Source: Brachypodius melanocephalos (lineage: Eukaryota; Chordata; Aves; Passeriformes; Pycnonotidae). From it: a stretch of 64,000 bases of DNA. The translations under genes were made by a program, and so were the position numbers. How positions within the stretch are numbered: position 1 is the first letter of the stretch; each line of letters opens with the position of its first letter. A model generated the notes under the pieces. The model was not told the DNA's origin, did not search any database, and saw only the letters and a program-made list of their open reading frames with translations. The stretch is taken from positions 882,109 to 946,108 of the forward strand of contig VZSR01002092.1 in NCBI GenBank assembly GCA_013398615.1, given 5' to 3'. This document shows positions 13,683 to 26,300 of this stretch, in pieces.

Positions 13683-16600
13683 TCAGTTAAAACAAACATA
13701 CAATGTTTCATTGAAACTGTGTTGCTGGCCAGGAGTCCAGCCAGCAACAGTAGCTAGGCTGTTGGCCTCTAGCAGTAAGGTGGGTATTTACATATGTACA
13801 CGGATGTACCGTGGGATGCCCGAATTTGGCACCCTAACAAGCGTCAGATCGCAGAGGTGGTTAATTTGCTGCATTCAGGAGATAGTAACATCCATGGTAA
13901 ATATCAGAGAGAAAGTACTAATGAACCTGAACAACACTTTCTATGGACCCATGTGATTCCTGTGTTTATTGCAACATATACATTTGTAATAAATACAATC
14001 TTAGTGTTTTCTTACACACCTTAGGCGTAACACACTTCTTTCATCTCTGTAAGCATTACACTTTGTTGAAAAAGGCTCTTTCCTTAGACAGCTGTTACAC
14101 AGATGTACAACATGGACAACTCCTTGAAATGATGTAACAATCAGTAATGAGAGAGGAATATATACATAAATCCTGAACTCCAAACCTACATTATATACAT
14201 TTTACTTACAGTATATACACACATACAAGTTATGTACATAGACTATCATAAATATTGAAAAATAGTTTTAATGGATTAATGCTTTATAAATAACATGTTA
14301 CATTTATGACTGAAATATCATGGAAGACATAACTGTCTAACTGAGGTGACAGAACAGTGGTTTAATACTGAAGCTGCTCTTTTAGGTGGTTTGTAATGTA
14401 GGTAACTTTAAACAGACAGGTTTGGAAAAAATAATCATTAAAAAATAAAAAATCACATGTTGGAAATCGACCCAGCCAAGTGGAACTCAACTGTTGCAGG
14501 TGGAGAGTCAGTCATCAAATTATATAACACATAATGTATAATCTGGAAATTGCTACATTCAGAGAATTAGTGACATGTACAATACACTATGAGGTGTCAT
14601 CACAAGAATCTTCTTCCCTTCTGGTTGCCAAGAAGGACTTTGTAGTAACTTCTCACAACTCCTTCCTCTTCCACGGCTGCTGTGAGAAAGGATATTTCTC
14701 ATTTTCCTCTTTTTAAGTGCTGGCAAGGGAAGCACTTCATCCCTTATGTGCTACAAATTGCTCAAAGGTAGACAACACTTTAATCCTCTTCCACCTTTGC
14801 ACATTTGTGGAGGAAGAAGAAAAGCTGCCAAAGTACTGAGGAGGCATGTGCTCAGCACTTCTGTGGAGATCAGGTAACATGGGATAGTTAACCATGGATG
14901 TACAGTACCTGAGGCAGAGAAGTACCTACGGAGCGTTAGTCACTGCTGACTCCAGGATCATTAATTGCCAGTTGAGTACCACCGAATTAATAATACAAAT
15001 TACACACGAGGAATCTAACTTGTCATTACAGTTTTACACTATAGTCTTAGTGACCAGTACTTACAGTCATGCAGAAGTTTCAATACAAAATACCTGCAGT
15101 TGTTTTTCCATAGATTTTAAATGGCTGGGCAGAGCTTGACATTATCTGCCAAATGGTGGCTATTGTTTAGATTTATTTCTGATTATTTTACAAGAGCAAA
15201 AAAGTCTCAGGCACTGTTTAATCAATGGATTACAGGCCTTTACTTGGTCTCTCTGACACAATGACTGAGTGGGACTTCATAAATTGGATTTTTAAAACAT
15301 CATGTCAGATGCAGACAGTTGACCACATTGCCATGACTATTTCATTAATAATCTCTATCTAGGCTTTTGTACCCAATATTGCTGTGTTTGAGAACCTCTT
15401 ATAAGCCAAGTACGCTGTTATACAAATGTTACCTCTCTTCAACCTGGGACAAGAATGAAAGAGCAAACATGCACTAGAAACAAAATAGCTCATCACAACC
15501 ATACAGCACCTGTTTCATCAGCTAGGGCTCGTTAGAAACTTTATCTATTTCTGAAGCAAACAAGTATGAGATGACTATCCAGCCTATGAGGTTATCTTTA
15601 ATACTACTATACAGTATAAATCGGAAGAAGAATCCCAGTTGCGTATGTGAAGAGAGTTTGTACCAAGCATGGATTATTGGTGCAGTTATTTTGTGGATTT
15701 GACTCAGAAACAGAATAATCAAGTAATTCAAAATCCAACAACGGATGAGGAATTTGAGAAATACTGTACAGTTTTTGAATATTATACAACTAGAAGACTA
15801 CATTAGGACTTTTTTGTTTTCCTACAGAGTGTTTCAAGATAGATTGGATAGAAAAAAATCCCAACAAACATTGTTACAACTGACAATGGACCTTATTAAT
15901 AAAGAGAACTTGAGGAGGGAGTTTTGTATTAATGGCATCATATGCTTCAGTGCCATTCAGTTTCTATCTACAACAGGAAAAAAAAAAACCCAAAAAGCAA
16001 AAACCCCAAACCCTGTTTTACTCAATTGCACTACTGAGTACCTCAAGAAAGGAAATGTCAACGCCGTCTTTACAGTTTTAGATTACGTATGTTTTTCTCA
16101 AATGTACCCTTTTCTAAAGGGTGAGTTTTTTTAAAGTTTGAAAAATTGCATTTCCACACCATTTTTGGTAACTCTAGTTAATTACATAAGCCTGAAATGA
16201 TTTTCAGAATTATTTTCTCAAAGGGAACTTCATGGGGAACATTTAGTATCAGAGAATTTTGACCTGAACTGGCTTATTTTCTATTTTGGTCATTAGAAGC
16301 ATTTTTAAAATAGAATTTCTTCTAATTATGCCTCTACAGAATCATAAAGTATATCGAGTAAGAAAGGACCCATCGGAATCACCATGTCCAACTCCTGGCC
16401 ATGCACAGGGCACCCCAAGAACTACACCATGTGCCTGAGTGTTGTCTAAACACTTTTTGAACTGTCAGGCTGGTGCTGTGAGCCACTTTCCTGGGGAGCC
16501 TGCTCTAGTGCCCAACCACCCTCTGGGTAAAAAAAACCTTTCCTTGATATCCAACCTACACCTCCCCTGACTCAGCTTCATGCCCTTTCCATGGGTCCTG

Positions 16601-17204
16601 TCACTGGCGACATGAGTGAAGAGATCAAGAAAGTCAAACTAAGTTTAATTTAGGACACTAATTAAATATTTTTCTGAGCTCTTCTATGTTACTTTTCATT
16701 CTTTTTAGAAAAATGTTTCTTAAAGTCAAAATAGTGCTTTTGAGGTCCATAAGAATTTTTGGTACAAAAAAATAATAGTGTTTCTCTCTTTTTCTCGCTC
16801 TCTCATTGGTTATTTAAACACTTTGCTGTAAATTAAAGAGTTCTTTCTCACATCAAATGGTTCCATTAGGCACATTCAAGTAAAATAACAAAATATCCAA
16901 GTAACAATGACAAAAGCCAAACATGGCTTGATAAAAGTCTACAGAGAGTTCTGTCCATTCTCTGGAATGGAATAAAGTTGTCACTTCCTTCAGCCAGACA
17001 CTCACGTGGTTTGATGTTAATATCCACTTCCATCATGCAGAATAGTTTCTTAAAGACAGAGTTCAGATATTCTACAATCAGAAGAACCATCAACAAAGAA
17101 TCTGCCTTTTAAAGGAAGCTGAATAGCTCATTTTCGTTCTCAGTAGGTATCTGAGTGAACACTGGCATTTGAAGTGGAGTATTACAGAGATTAAACCAGG
17201 GCAG
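13660..17204 (-). other. SLC38A2: SLC38A2 3' UTR (about 3.5 kb)
   Basis: AT-rich, stop-dense sequence continuing from the terminal exon to the poly(A) signal at 13682-13677. Two further AATAAA hexamers on the minus strand, at 15177-15172 and 13970-13965, could give shorter messages. A decayed CR1 fragment occupies about 16336-16625. The length is similar to the long 3' UTR of the mammalian gene. The exact end is inferred, not observed. Confidence 0.7.
16336..16625 (-). mobile_element. CR1 LINE 3' fragment inside the SLC38A2 3' UTR
   Basis: The plus strand reads as the reverse complement of a CR1 3' end. It begins with AGAATCATAAAG and continues through stretches such as CACCATGTCCAACTCC, CTGGGGAGCCTG and TTCCTTGATATCCAACCTA, in the order of the family consensus. 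Only the last 300 bases or so remain, as is usual for 5'-truncated CR1. It has no coding capacity. It lies in the same sense as the gene and so would be part of the mRNA. Confidence 0.85.
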
Positions 17205-17303
17205 CTAATGGCCATCAGATGTAACATTCTGGGTCCAGTCTAAAATAATCAGTGTCATACACCCAGTCATCACAAGTATACCACTTAGAAAGAAGAATGA
17301 AGC
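17205..17303 (-). CDS. SLC38A2: SLC38A2 exon 16 (coding part): residues 470-501 and stop
   Basis: Encodes the last membrane segment (FFFLSGILVMTGCMTLIILD) and a short tail ending SDGH, then TAG at 17207-17205. The same exon continues without an intron into the 3' UTR. Acceptor TTTCAG precedes 17303. Confidence 0.95.
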   Translation of the reverse strand, partial: ASFFFLSGILVMTGCMTLIILDWTQNVTSDGH

Positions 17304-20300
17304 CTGAAAAAGAAAACATAAAAGAAGTATTTCAGATTCTGCTATGATACTGTCAGTAAATCTCAACATACACCTATAAATTCACACCCATGTATAGCAC
17401 AAATGCCATTGCTCACGGAGGACAAATTAAAAGAGACAAGAAATCAAGTCAGTGACAAGGAGCTAACTATCTTTCTTGTATTTGGGGTCCTTTCTCAAAT
17501 CAAAAAGTATGTATAGCAGACCTCACCCTAAACTAAGGGAAGTAAATGTAGCTGCTCCTACCAGTCAGACTATGCCACTGTGCTGACTTGACTCTGTCTC
17601 AGTATGTCTGACTGCATTATGAGTCAGTATGTCTGTGATTAGTAAGAGCACCAAGAACAATCAAGATAACCCAAACAGTTGCAGAGATGAACTTTTATGG
17701 GGAAGATTATTTAAATAAGTCTTAAAAGAATATTTGAAAAATGTTAAGGCTTTTTCAATATAGTTCTTAGGGTATTCTGTTGAAATCTGGCTATTAGCAG
17801 CAACAAAATGACCCAGCTAGTGTTGAGATTAGGGGCCAGGGGCTGAGAGAAGGCACTAAAGTGAACTGAGTCTTGTGATGGCCAATTCCTTGGTTTTGAG
17901 TTCCTGTGCAACTCCTTGCAACTACACAAGGTAACATTAAATGCCAATTCATTGACTACCTTCACCAGGACTTCAAAATTCATAAATCATGAAGAAGATA
18001 ACTAAGTTTTTTGCTTTGAATTAGTAAGCAAGTGTAGTTACATATTGGTCTATACATACCCCAATCTTTTGCACTGACTTCATTGGTTCCTTCTTCACTA
18101 ATTTGATGTAGAAGGCAGAAGGAAGTATAAAGATCAGCATGGCAGCCGCAGAAGCACCTGTAGAGAAAAAGCATGGAAATAAGTGTTCAGAAACAGGTAA
18201 ACGGACTCTAATTAGACTGGAACTGCTTTTTCTGAAATGCAAAAGACAGTCTGATCTGACAAATCAAGAAAATGCTCACCAATGAATCCAAAGATGTCTC
18301 GAATAGTAGGGACAAAGATAACGAGCAAGTTGGTAAGTGCCAGGAGAGCAACGGTAATGCAACAGTGACGACACCAATTGAACTCCTTCCCTGCCCACAG
18401 CAGCTGGGTAATGGAACTGCGAATCTTTGGAAGGAAGGAGGGGGGGGAAAAAAAGACAATTTAGTCTTCATTTTGGAAGATGGTGATTTGTCACCTGAAT
18501 TAGGCCTTCCTTCTGAAAAGTATTTTAACATCATTTTCCTGAATGCTGAAATTTAATAGAAGGTGAATTTTCTGAATTTTAATAGAAGGTGAAAGATGAA
18601 AGTAATATGGAGAAAAACACCCAAAAAGTATCTGGCTTGAACAAAAATAAATTCCAGGAAATTCTGTAACATCTAAGGATGCTGCTCAACAATATACACA
18701 TAAATGGCCAGATTGTGTCCACAATGTATGTACAAAAACATGCTGGCTTTTGTAAGCTGGTAATACAACAGTGTAAATATTTTTATAGAACGGCAATCTG
18801 TTTCATTTCCCCAATACAACCATACAATATAACTGAATATATTTGTATCTACTGCTTAGTAAATGTTACATATTTATTGAATTAACGGTACAGCTATAAA
18901 TTGTCAAGTTTATCAGAGTAAATTCTCTTTCTCAGTTAAGAGAAGAACTCTTCAGTTGTGCAATTAATAAAGAGGAGTTCCCAAATCAGTAAGACTGCAG
19001 CAGTACAGGTGTTTAAAAAAAATTACTTACTGGGAAAATAACGACAGGTACAGTGAGGGTGACAGCCATAAGTACAGCAAGACGCACAATAAGAAGGAGA
19101 ACATCAGCACCCAGATAAGCAGAGTAGGTGTGAAGCAGTTCTGGTTCCACTTTTCCTATAATAAAACCAGTAATTTAATTACATTGAGTTGACATACTTC
19201 TTAAACGTGTTTCTGCTCTAGATTCTACACAAATTTTACAGTTACATCAATATGAATTGAAAGCCTCAAGAGCTCCTGTATGAATGTATCCACTTTACAT
19301 AGAGATGACTTGGAGGCACAGAATCTGGTTTAATCCAATTTTAATCCTATGTCTTGGGCCTAATTCTATTACTAATCTCCTTTGGGGTGTGCACTTATAG
19401 AAGGACTAAAAAAAAAAAAAAAGCTCAACTAACAGTGTATATTTAGAATGCACAGTAAATGCTTGCTTGTTCTATTTTTAAAATAATACTGTGAATTTGC
19501 AGAACATAAACAATTTTAAAGAATACAGAGAGGCAATATTTACCATAAAATGTCAAGTATCCAAAGAGAGCAGCCAATAAATACATGAGGAACATGGCAA
19601 AAAAAGATACATAGGACACATTCATCATCCTTTTACGGCTTCGGCTGTAAGAAAAAGAAACATTGTTAGTAGTGAGAACATACTGTTTCATAATATATTT
19701 GTTTGTTTAGTGAAATTACAGATATATATCTAACACTTACCCTTTCAGTTCTTCATAAATAGGAAGAATTGCAGGATGGCAGACAAAAGAAAATGTTAGG
19801 ATTGGGACAGCATAAACAGTCTGGAAAAAAAAAAAAGGTATGTTTCTTAAGTACCTCAACAGACATTAGAAATTTACTTTACAAAGTCATGAGGAGATTC
19901 TTCAGTTTGTCCTTATCTGGTGATAAAGACCAGCTACTCTTTACAATAGAAACTTTAGAAAAAGTTTAAACAAGTTCCTATTTTCTTAAATCCAGACCCT
20001 GATGTACAAAATAGTCTCAAATGTCACTGAAGTCCATGCTGAGCTGAATATATTTGCATTCAAACTCATATTCAGCAACTCACAGGCTTAAGCCATTAGA
20101 TCTTGAACTTGATATTGAGTGTTCCACATGTGCAGAGATTCGCCACTGTAATTGGGAGCATTCATGAGTCAAGAATTTGTGATTGGGAACAAGTCAAACA
20201 TCCTATTTGCACTCTTCTGCAATCTACTGTTTAAAATGCTTCACTAACTTCCTTGAGAAAGCCTGAGAAATGCTGTGCTGAAAAATGAGAAACGTGTTTT

Positions 20301-23300
20301 TTGCCACTCAAACTACTCTAATTTCTGTGGTTTTGGCAGGTAGAAACACCCAGTCTGCATGAGGTAAACAGTGCCCAAGTCCACTGGAACAGAAAGTCTT
20401 AACACATCCCAATTTTAAAACTGTACAACTGCCTGAAGGAAAAAAATTATCTGCTACATACTTAGTCTCAGTTATTTTCAACACAGCATCTGATTTTCAG
20501 TCAGTTACCTGTGAATTGAAGATGAAATATTTTGGCTTGCACATATCATCACTTGTTATATTTTCATCTACCAAAGGTGCCACTGTTGCATTAATTAATG
20601 TCACGTTCATGATGACACTGTCCATAGGACAAGGAATCTGAAACATCTTCCAAATTACCTAGAAATAAAGCCACACATTTATTACTTTGACTAATGCAAG
20701 ATATGAAAGTTTTTAGAAACCGTGCTTAATTTCACTTTGAAATGCAGTTTTAAAAGCATTGGAAGTTTACAAGATTATACTTACAACAATCAGAAAGAAG
20801 ACCATGCAAAGTAAGGAAAAGCCACTGGTATAGCCCAAATACCCTGTGATCAAGAAAGATAAAAAAGTCTAAGATACAATAAACAGAAACACCATTCAAG
20901 TCAAAACATTATGACAAAACATATTCTGTGAAGTGATCTCTTTCAATTGTCATTTCCTTAGCATAACACAGAACAAATTAATTATTCATTGACTTTCTGC
21001 TAATCCCGGCCCACATCCAAAGGTTCTGAAAGACATATTAAGGTCTGTACATAGAGTGAGTCTGTAATGTTAAACTTTTTAACTCACAAGAAAAAGAAGC
21101 AAACTAAAAAGCCCCATGGCAAGAACTATATGAATTGAGTATTGTATACTAAGAATGATACAGGATTAATTTTAATAGCATGCACTATCACATAACTTAG
21201 CTTTTTTCATTCTGTCTTTACTGATTTACTTCACTTCTAGAAAATAGTAATTTGAGAGAGTAATTCAAATTGAGACTCTCAGTTAATAAAGTTCCACTAC
21301 AGGATTCTCTGAATAGACAGCCTGTTAACTGAATTATTCACATGTATCACTGAATTATAGCCATTTCAGATTAAGTGTCTGGTATGAATATTCTGTTACT
21401 CCTCAGGATCTAAAATGAAAAGATATTGCCCAGGGTTAGGAGCCCCGTTCTTTGAAGGCTGTTATAGGATAGCTGGTAACAATATTGTATTACTTCACCA
21501 TTGACTAAAACAGGTCAAACTTTGGGATAAGTACAGAAAGTTACTCTTGAGCTTTGTTCTAAAGCCATCCTATCTGCTATCTTTTCCTTTTCCACAAACA
21601 CATTTGTAATTCGGTATACTTGTCTTGATTTCTTTTTTCCCTTCTTCAAGGAGACTGACAGCAATTACCTAAATGCTAATTAGTCCCAAGAGACAAGTTT
21701 GGAGACAGCTGTTAATTCACACAGCATCTCAAGGCTCAAACATTGTATCAACACATTTCCCTCAGTCTTTCCAATAGGTTTTTAATTTGATTGCTCTCTG
21801 CTACTTACCTAGATTTTTCAGTAGGGACAGGGGAAGAATGAGGAAGACAGACACCATCAGCACTAAATAGTCACCATTGAGATACCATTCTCTGTAGAAA
21901 AAAAGGCAATATTTGTAAGTAATGAAGTATTTCAAAATTACATTTGCAGTTTAGTCTTCCCTCTTATATTCTATAACATATAGCTCCTTAAAAAAATGCA
22001 CTACTTGATGTCACAAATGACAGCATTTAATTTCCTATACGGACCTAACACCCTACAACAGCTTCTTATCTCACCCCAAACCTGCATTGTGCCTTTCCTT
22101 TAGTGTCCTTTTATAAAAATAATAACATCTGGAAGTCAGAGGACAGAGAAGTAAATGATTGGTTAGAAAAAAGTCAAGTGGGATCAATCACGGAAAAAAT
22201 ATAATTTTCTTAAGTGCTGGTTCCCAACTCTCCAGATGTGTTAGAATATTGCAGGGCCCCAGTAGGGTTTCCACTTTTAATGGAAATAAAGTTATGTTGG
22301 GTGCCCTGTGGAACTTGAAGAAAAACAGGTGAGGGCTGATGGTAAGGCAGTAGCTCAAGCCCACTGGCTGAGAAAACTCCAACAAGCACTGGGAGTCTCT
22401 TGGAGGCACATTTAGTCCCTTTCAGTAGGGAAAACATGGTAAGAACTTCAGAAGCTTTTTCCTTCAGAACATTTTTGCCATTTTTCCTGTAAGAAGCAGC
22501 AGGTATTTTTTTCACAAAACATTTTTAGCATTAGAGGATTAACATCTTTTTTTGAAATATATAAAAACAAAGTCCTACAGGACCATCCTATATGCTTTAA
22601 GCAATTAAAGCAACACTAAGTTACACATTTATTCCCAAGTATTAATACTTTATATTCTATTATGATATCATTTAACAGTATTTATTTTAAAATGGACTGT
22701 ATTCTATCTAAACATAATGTAATTTGAAATTTGTATACGCAAACTCAGTTGCTGAATTACAGCCTCTTATACGGTAATGGAAACGTGGAATAATTAACAG
22801 ACTTGCTTTGGATTTACATAGTAAATGCAAGAATGATGTAGTCATCAGTTTTACCTAGGATAACTAGATATAAAAAAGGATTTTAGAAACTTCAGATGTA
22901 TAGGACATTAACACCATACACCTTTTGTTTTCTTTTTAAAAAATATAGTAGATTTGGGGCAAATTTAAAAGAAATCACAACAAAGAAACTCCTTGCAGTT
23001 GATACAATCACAAGAACATGCACTGCTATTGTGCATACCATATAGAGGCCATCAGGACTTTCAGATCAAGGACTTCAAAGTTTTTCCGTCCTGAAGAGTA
23101 AAGAATGGGATTGTGCAGTTTTAAAATACAGCCAAGTACTTTAGAAGTTGCTAAGCAAATTTTAATAATGGAGCTAGTATTTGTAGTATTGTCTCAGAAT
23201 TCCAGAAGTTCTTTCACAGTAAGCATTATTTTGGGACACTTAAACAGGTAAGTGCTTACATTTTGGGCCCCAGGCTGCCAGAATGGAATCCATGCCAATA

Positions 23301-26300
23301 GTAGCCACCCAGACTCCCCTAAGCAATGCATGGAGAGAGTCAGTTAAATGGGGTTCACGATTGCCAGAGCACTGAGAAAATATTTACTTTAAATCAGTGT
23401 ACAGCAACCTTGTACCAGACAAAGAAACATTTAAGATACAGATCTCAATTTCTTAATTTTCTCTGCCAGATTTGCAGAGGAGCAGCTGTATCCAGTGAGA
23501 TTCACAGACTTTAACTTTCCCTCTTGAATTGCGACCAGTTTTGAATTCTTTACTGAAGATGGGACAGTTAAAAATATTTGCCTCCGAGCCCCCTTCTAAA
23601 TACTGGCTACTCCAGGGGCTCTCTTAAGAATTGAAAAATATGGACTTGAATTCATCCAAAGGAGAGAAATGAACCTTCCCAGCATAGAATTTGTAAACAT
23701 AACACTACTAAATAAATAGGGTAGGTGCAGTATTCCAGTACATCAAAAAAAAAAGAATTAAAAAAAGGAAAAAAATATGGCTAGCACTGTTATTATGACA
23801 ATATCTATCAGCAAGCTGTATGAACATCACCAAATGGCTTGAACCCCTTGGGGAACATGGCAGAAAAATGCCTACCTTCTGAACTCAGGCTTAGCTGTAA
23901 GTTGGAGTCTTGAGCTGCTCAGCCCTCTCAAGACTGGGACACTTCAGGACAAGGCACAGAAGTACAACTCTGAAGAGTGAGATTTATAGCACTTAACTCT
24001 ATCCATCTGAACTCAGCCATCTTGTTTTTACACACCCTCTCAATACAGAGCGATATGATCAACTGTTCTTTGAAGATGCACAAAATGTGTCTACGTCAGG
24101 TGCGCCGAACTGATCACTACAGAGGATCATCCTTCTCTACTGATTGTACTAAGACCATTGTAATAGTGGACTCAAAATATGGGCAGATAAAAGCCACTCT
24201 GGAGTCAAGGTGTCTCCAGGACTAGACGGCAAGGCATCTACTGCTCTAGTCTTGGGCATATAAACTGTGGTTTAGGTCAATGTTTAGTCTCTGTATCTTT
24301 TTGAGAACTGTTGAACAAAATTTTGAATGAACGAGACATTGCTTGCATAACTGCACACCTTAGTCTTACATTTAATCACTTGCCACAATATTAATACTAG
24401 AAAACCAAATTAATCAGACCAAACCATTTTGAATACAGTAAGAAAACAATAATTTAAAAAAAACCAAACCAACAAAAAACACCCAAAAAAACCCCAACAT
24501 CACATTTATCTTTCCTTCTCAAATGTATGTACTGACTGGTACACACATTAACACTTACCTGATGTTTATTACAGAATAGCTTTCTGCAATATGATGTGAT
24601 ACCTGTATTTCTCTACCCTTTTCCCAGGTCAGGCTGGATCTAAATGAAGTGAAGCACTCAGGGGAAGGGAAAACTTACTGTATCTCTGTCTGAATAAGAA
24701 GCTACCCTACGGTGTACCGAACGTGGTCTTCATATAAAAATATATACAGTCTCCGTATTTGTTTCTCCTAATAGTTTCTCTGATGAGGAGTTCTAACACC
24801 TACCCTGTGGTCTCTTCGATGTTCATAAATGTCTTGATGACCAATGGTAACTCATATTTCACTATGAAGAGGTAGCTTGACATAGCTGTAGGTGAATAAC
24901 ATCATAGATCATTACAAATACAGAATATGCCACATGATGCAAGAATCACATAACATGTTTCATAACTTCACTTGAACAGAAGCAGTTAATGAACACATGT
25001 TGTGTGACAAATAAGTCTCCAAGAATAAGCAGGGAACAATTACTATTGACAGTACAGACATTTAAAGATCTTGTCCTCACCTCCAATGTTCTGCATTGTA
25101 ATTGATCCAGAAGCAGCAAGTTTTCCAGCCATACCAAAAGCCTTCATTCCCAATTGTTCATACAATAAAGAGCCTAAAAGAAAATACAATATCCCATTAG
25201 AAGGGTGTATTTCACAAATATACCATAAGAAAGAAATACTTGTATTTACAAATTTATAAATATTTGTAAAATAGTAATTTGCCATACCTCCTTCATTGGC
25301 AGTCTTCAAAAGAAGATGCACTGAATACAAAGAAAATATTGAGACAAACAGCAGGAGTATCCTGGAGAGAGGAAAACATGCAAATTTGTAATAGCCGTAA
25401 GTGACTTACTGTAACCCTATTAAATAAAGATGTATCAAATATAAACATTATCCATACTAAAATATTATAAGGGAAAAATATAGATTCTAAGTTAAAAGTG
25501 TTCTGAAAACCCAATTAATGCCATGTGAAGAATGGATTTTATACTAAATTGCATTTCAGAGGCATACAAAGAAACTCTAGTGTAGGCTTGAACAATGATT
25601 CTATTCAGTTTTAAGTGGAATAAGCATCACCAAGTGTCAGGCTATTATACTTGGCTACATTTGATAATAAATAACTTAATGAAGTATTAATGGGAATATG
25701 TGCAGGTGTGGGCGAAGGTTTGAATCCTTGTAAGAAACTCTATTTTTTCTGTCTTCCTGCCCCTGTTCAACAGTGTGTTATGCACCTATCACAGGTACAG
25801 TTGAGGCTAACTACAGCTGAAGATTATCTCTTGGTTTTAAAAGAAATCAGCTTTTCAGCTTAAACCTGTGTTATGTCCTTTTTTATGTAAGGATGGAACT
25901 GCAAAAGCTTTGAAGAATTGAGTGAAAATTCAGACTCATTGAGAGCTGCGTTTTCAAATGGAAATACACATCTATTGTCATTTAAAAAAATTCTTTCCTC
26001 AAAAGTGAACTCTTCAGATGTGCTTACATGGGAATCGCTAGTGGCTTGTTTATCTTCCCCACAGCTTTTACAGGCAATGCATATTATTTCCAGAAGCACA
26101 TTTGCATCACCTAAAATTCGGATCTCTCAACAACAAATCTCTCCCACAACAAATGCACTTCCTGGAGTGGCACGCTAGGGGGGACTTCTCGGCTGCTGGA
26201 GAACACAGTGGAAAATTACAAAGCATTAAAAAACCCCCCTCGTCCTTCTTACACCAATACAAGCATTTTGCTTAATAGGAAACCTGAGAATCAGCATATC

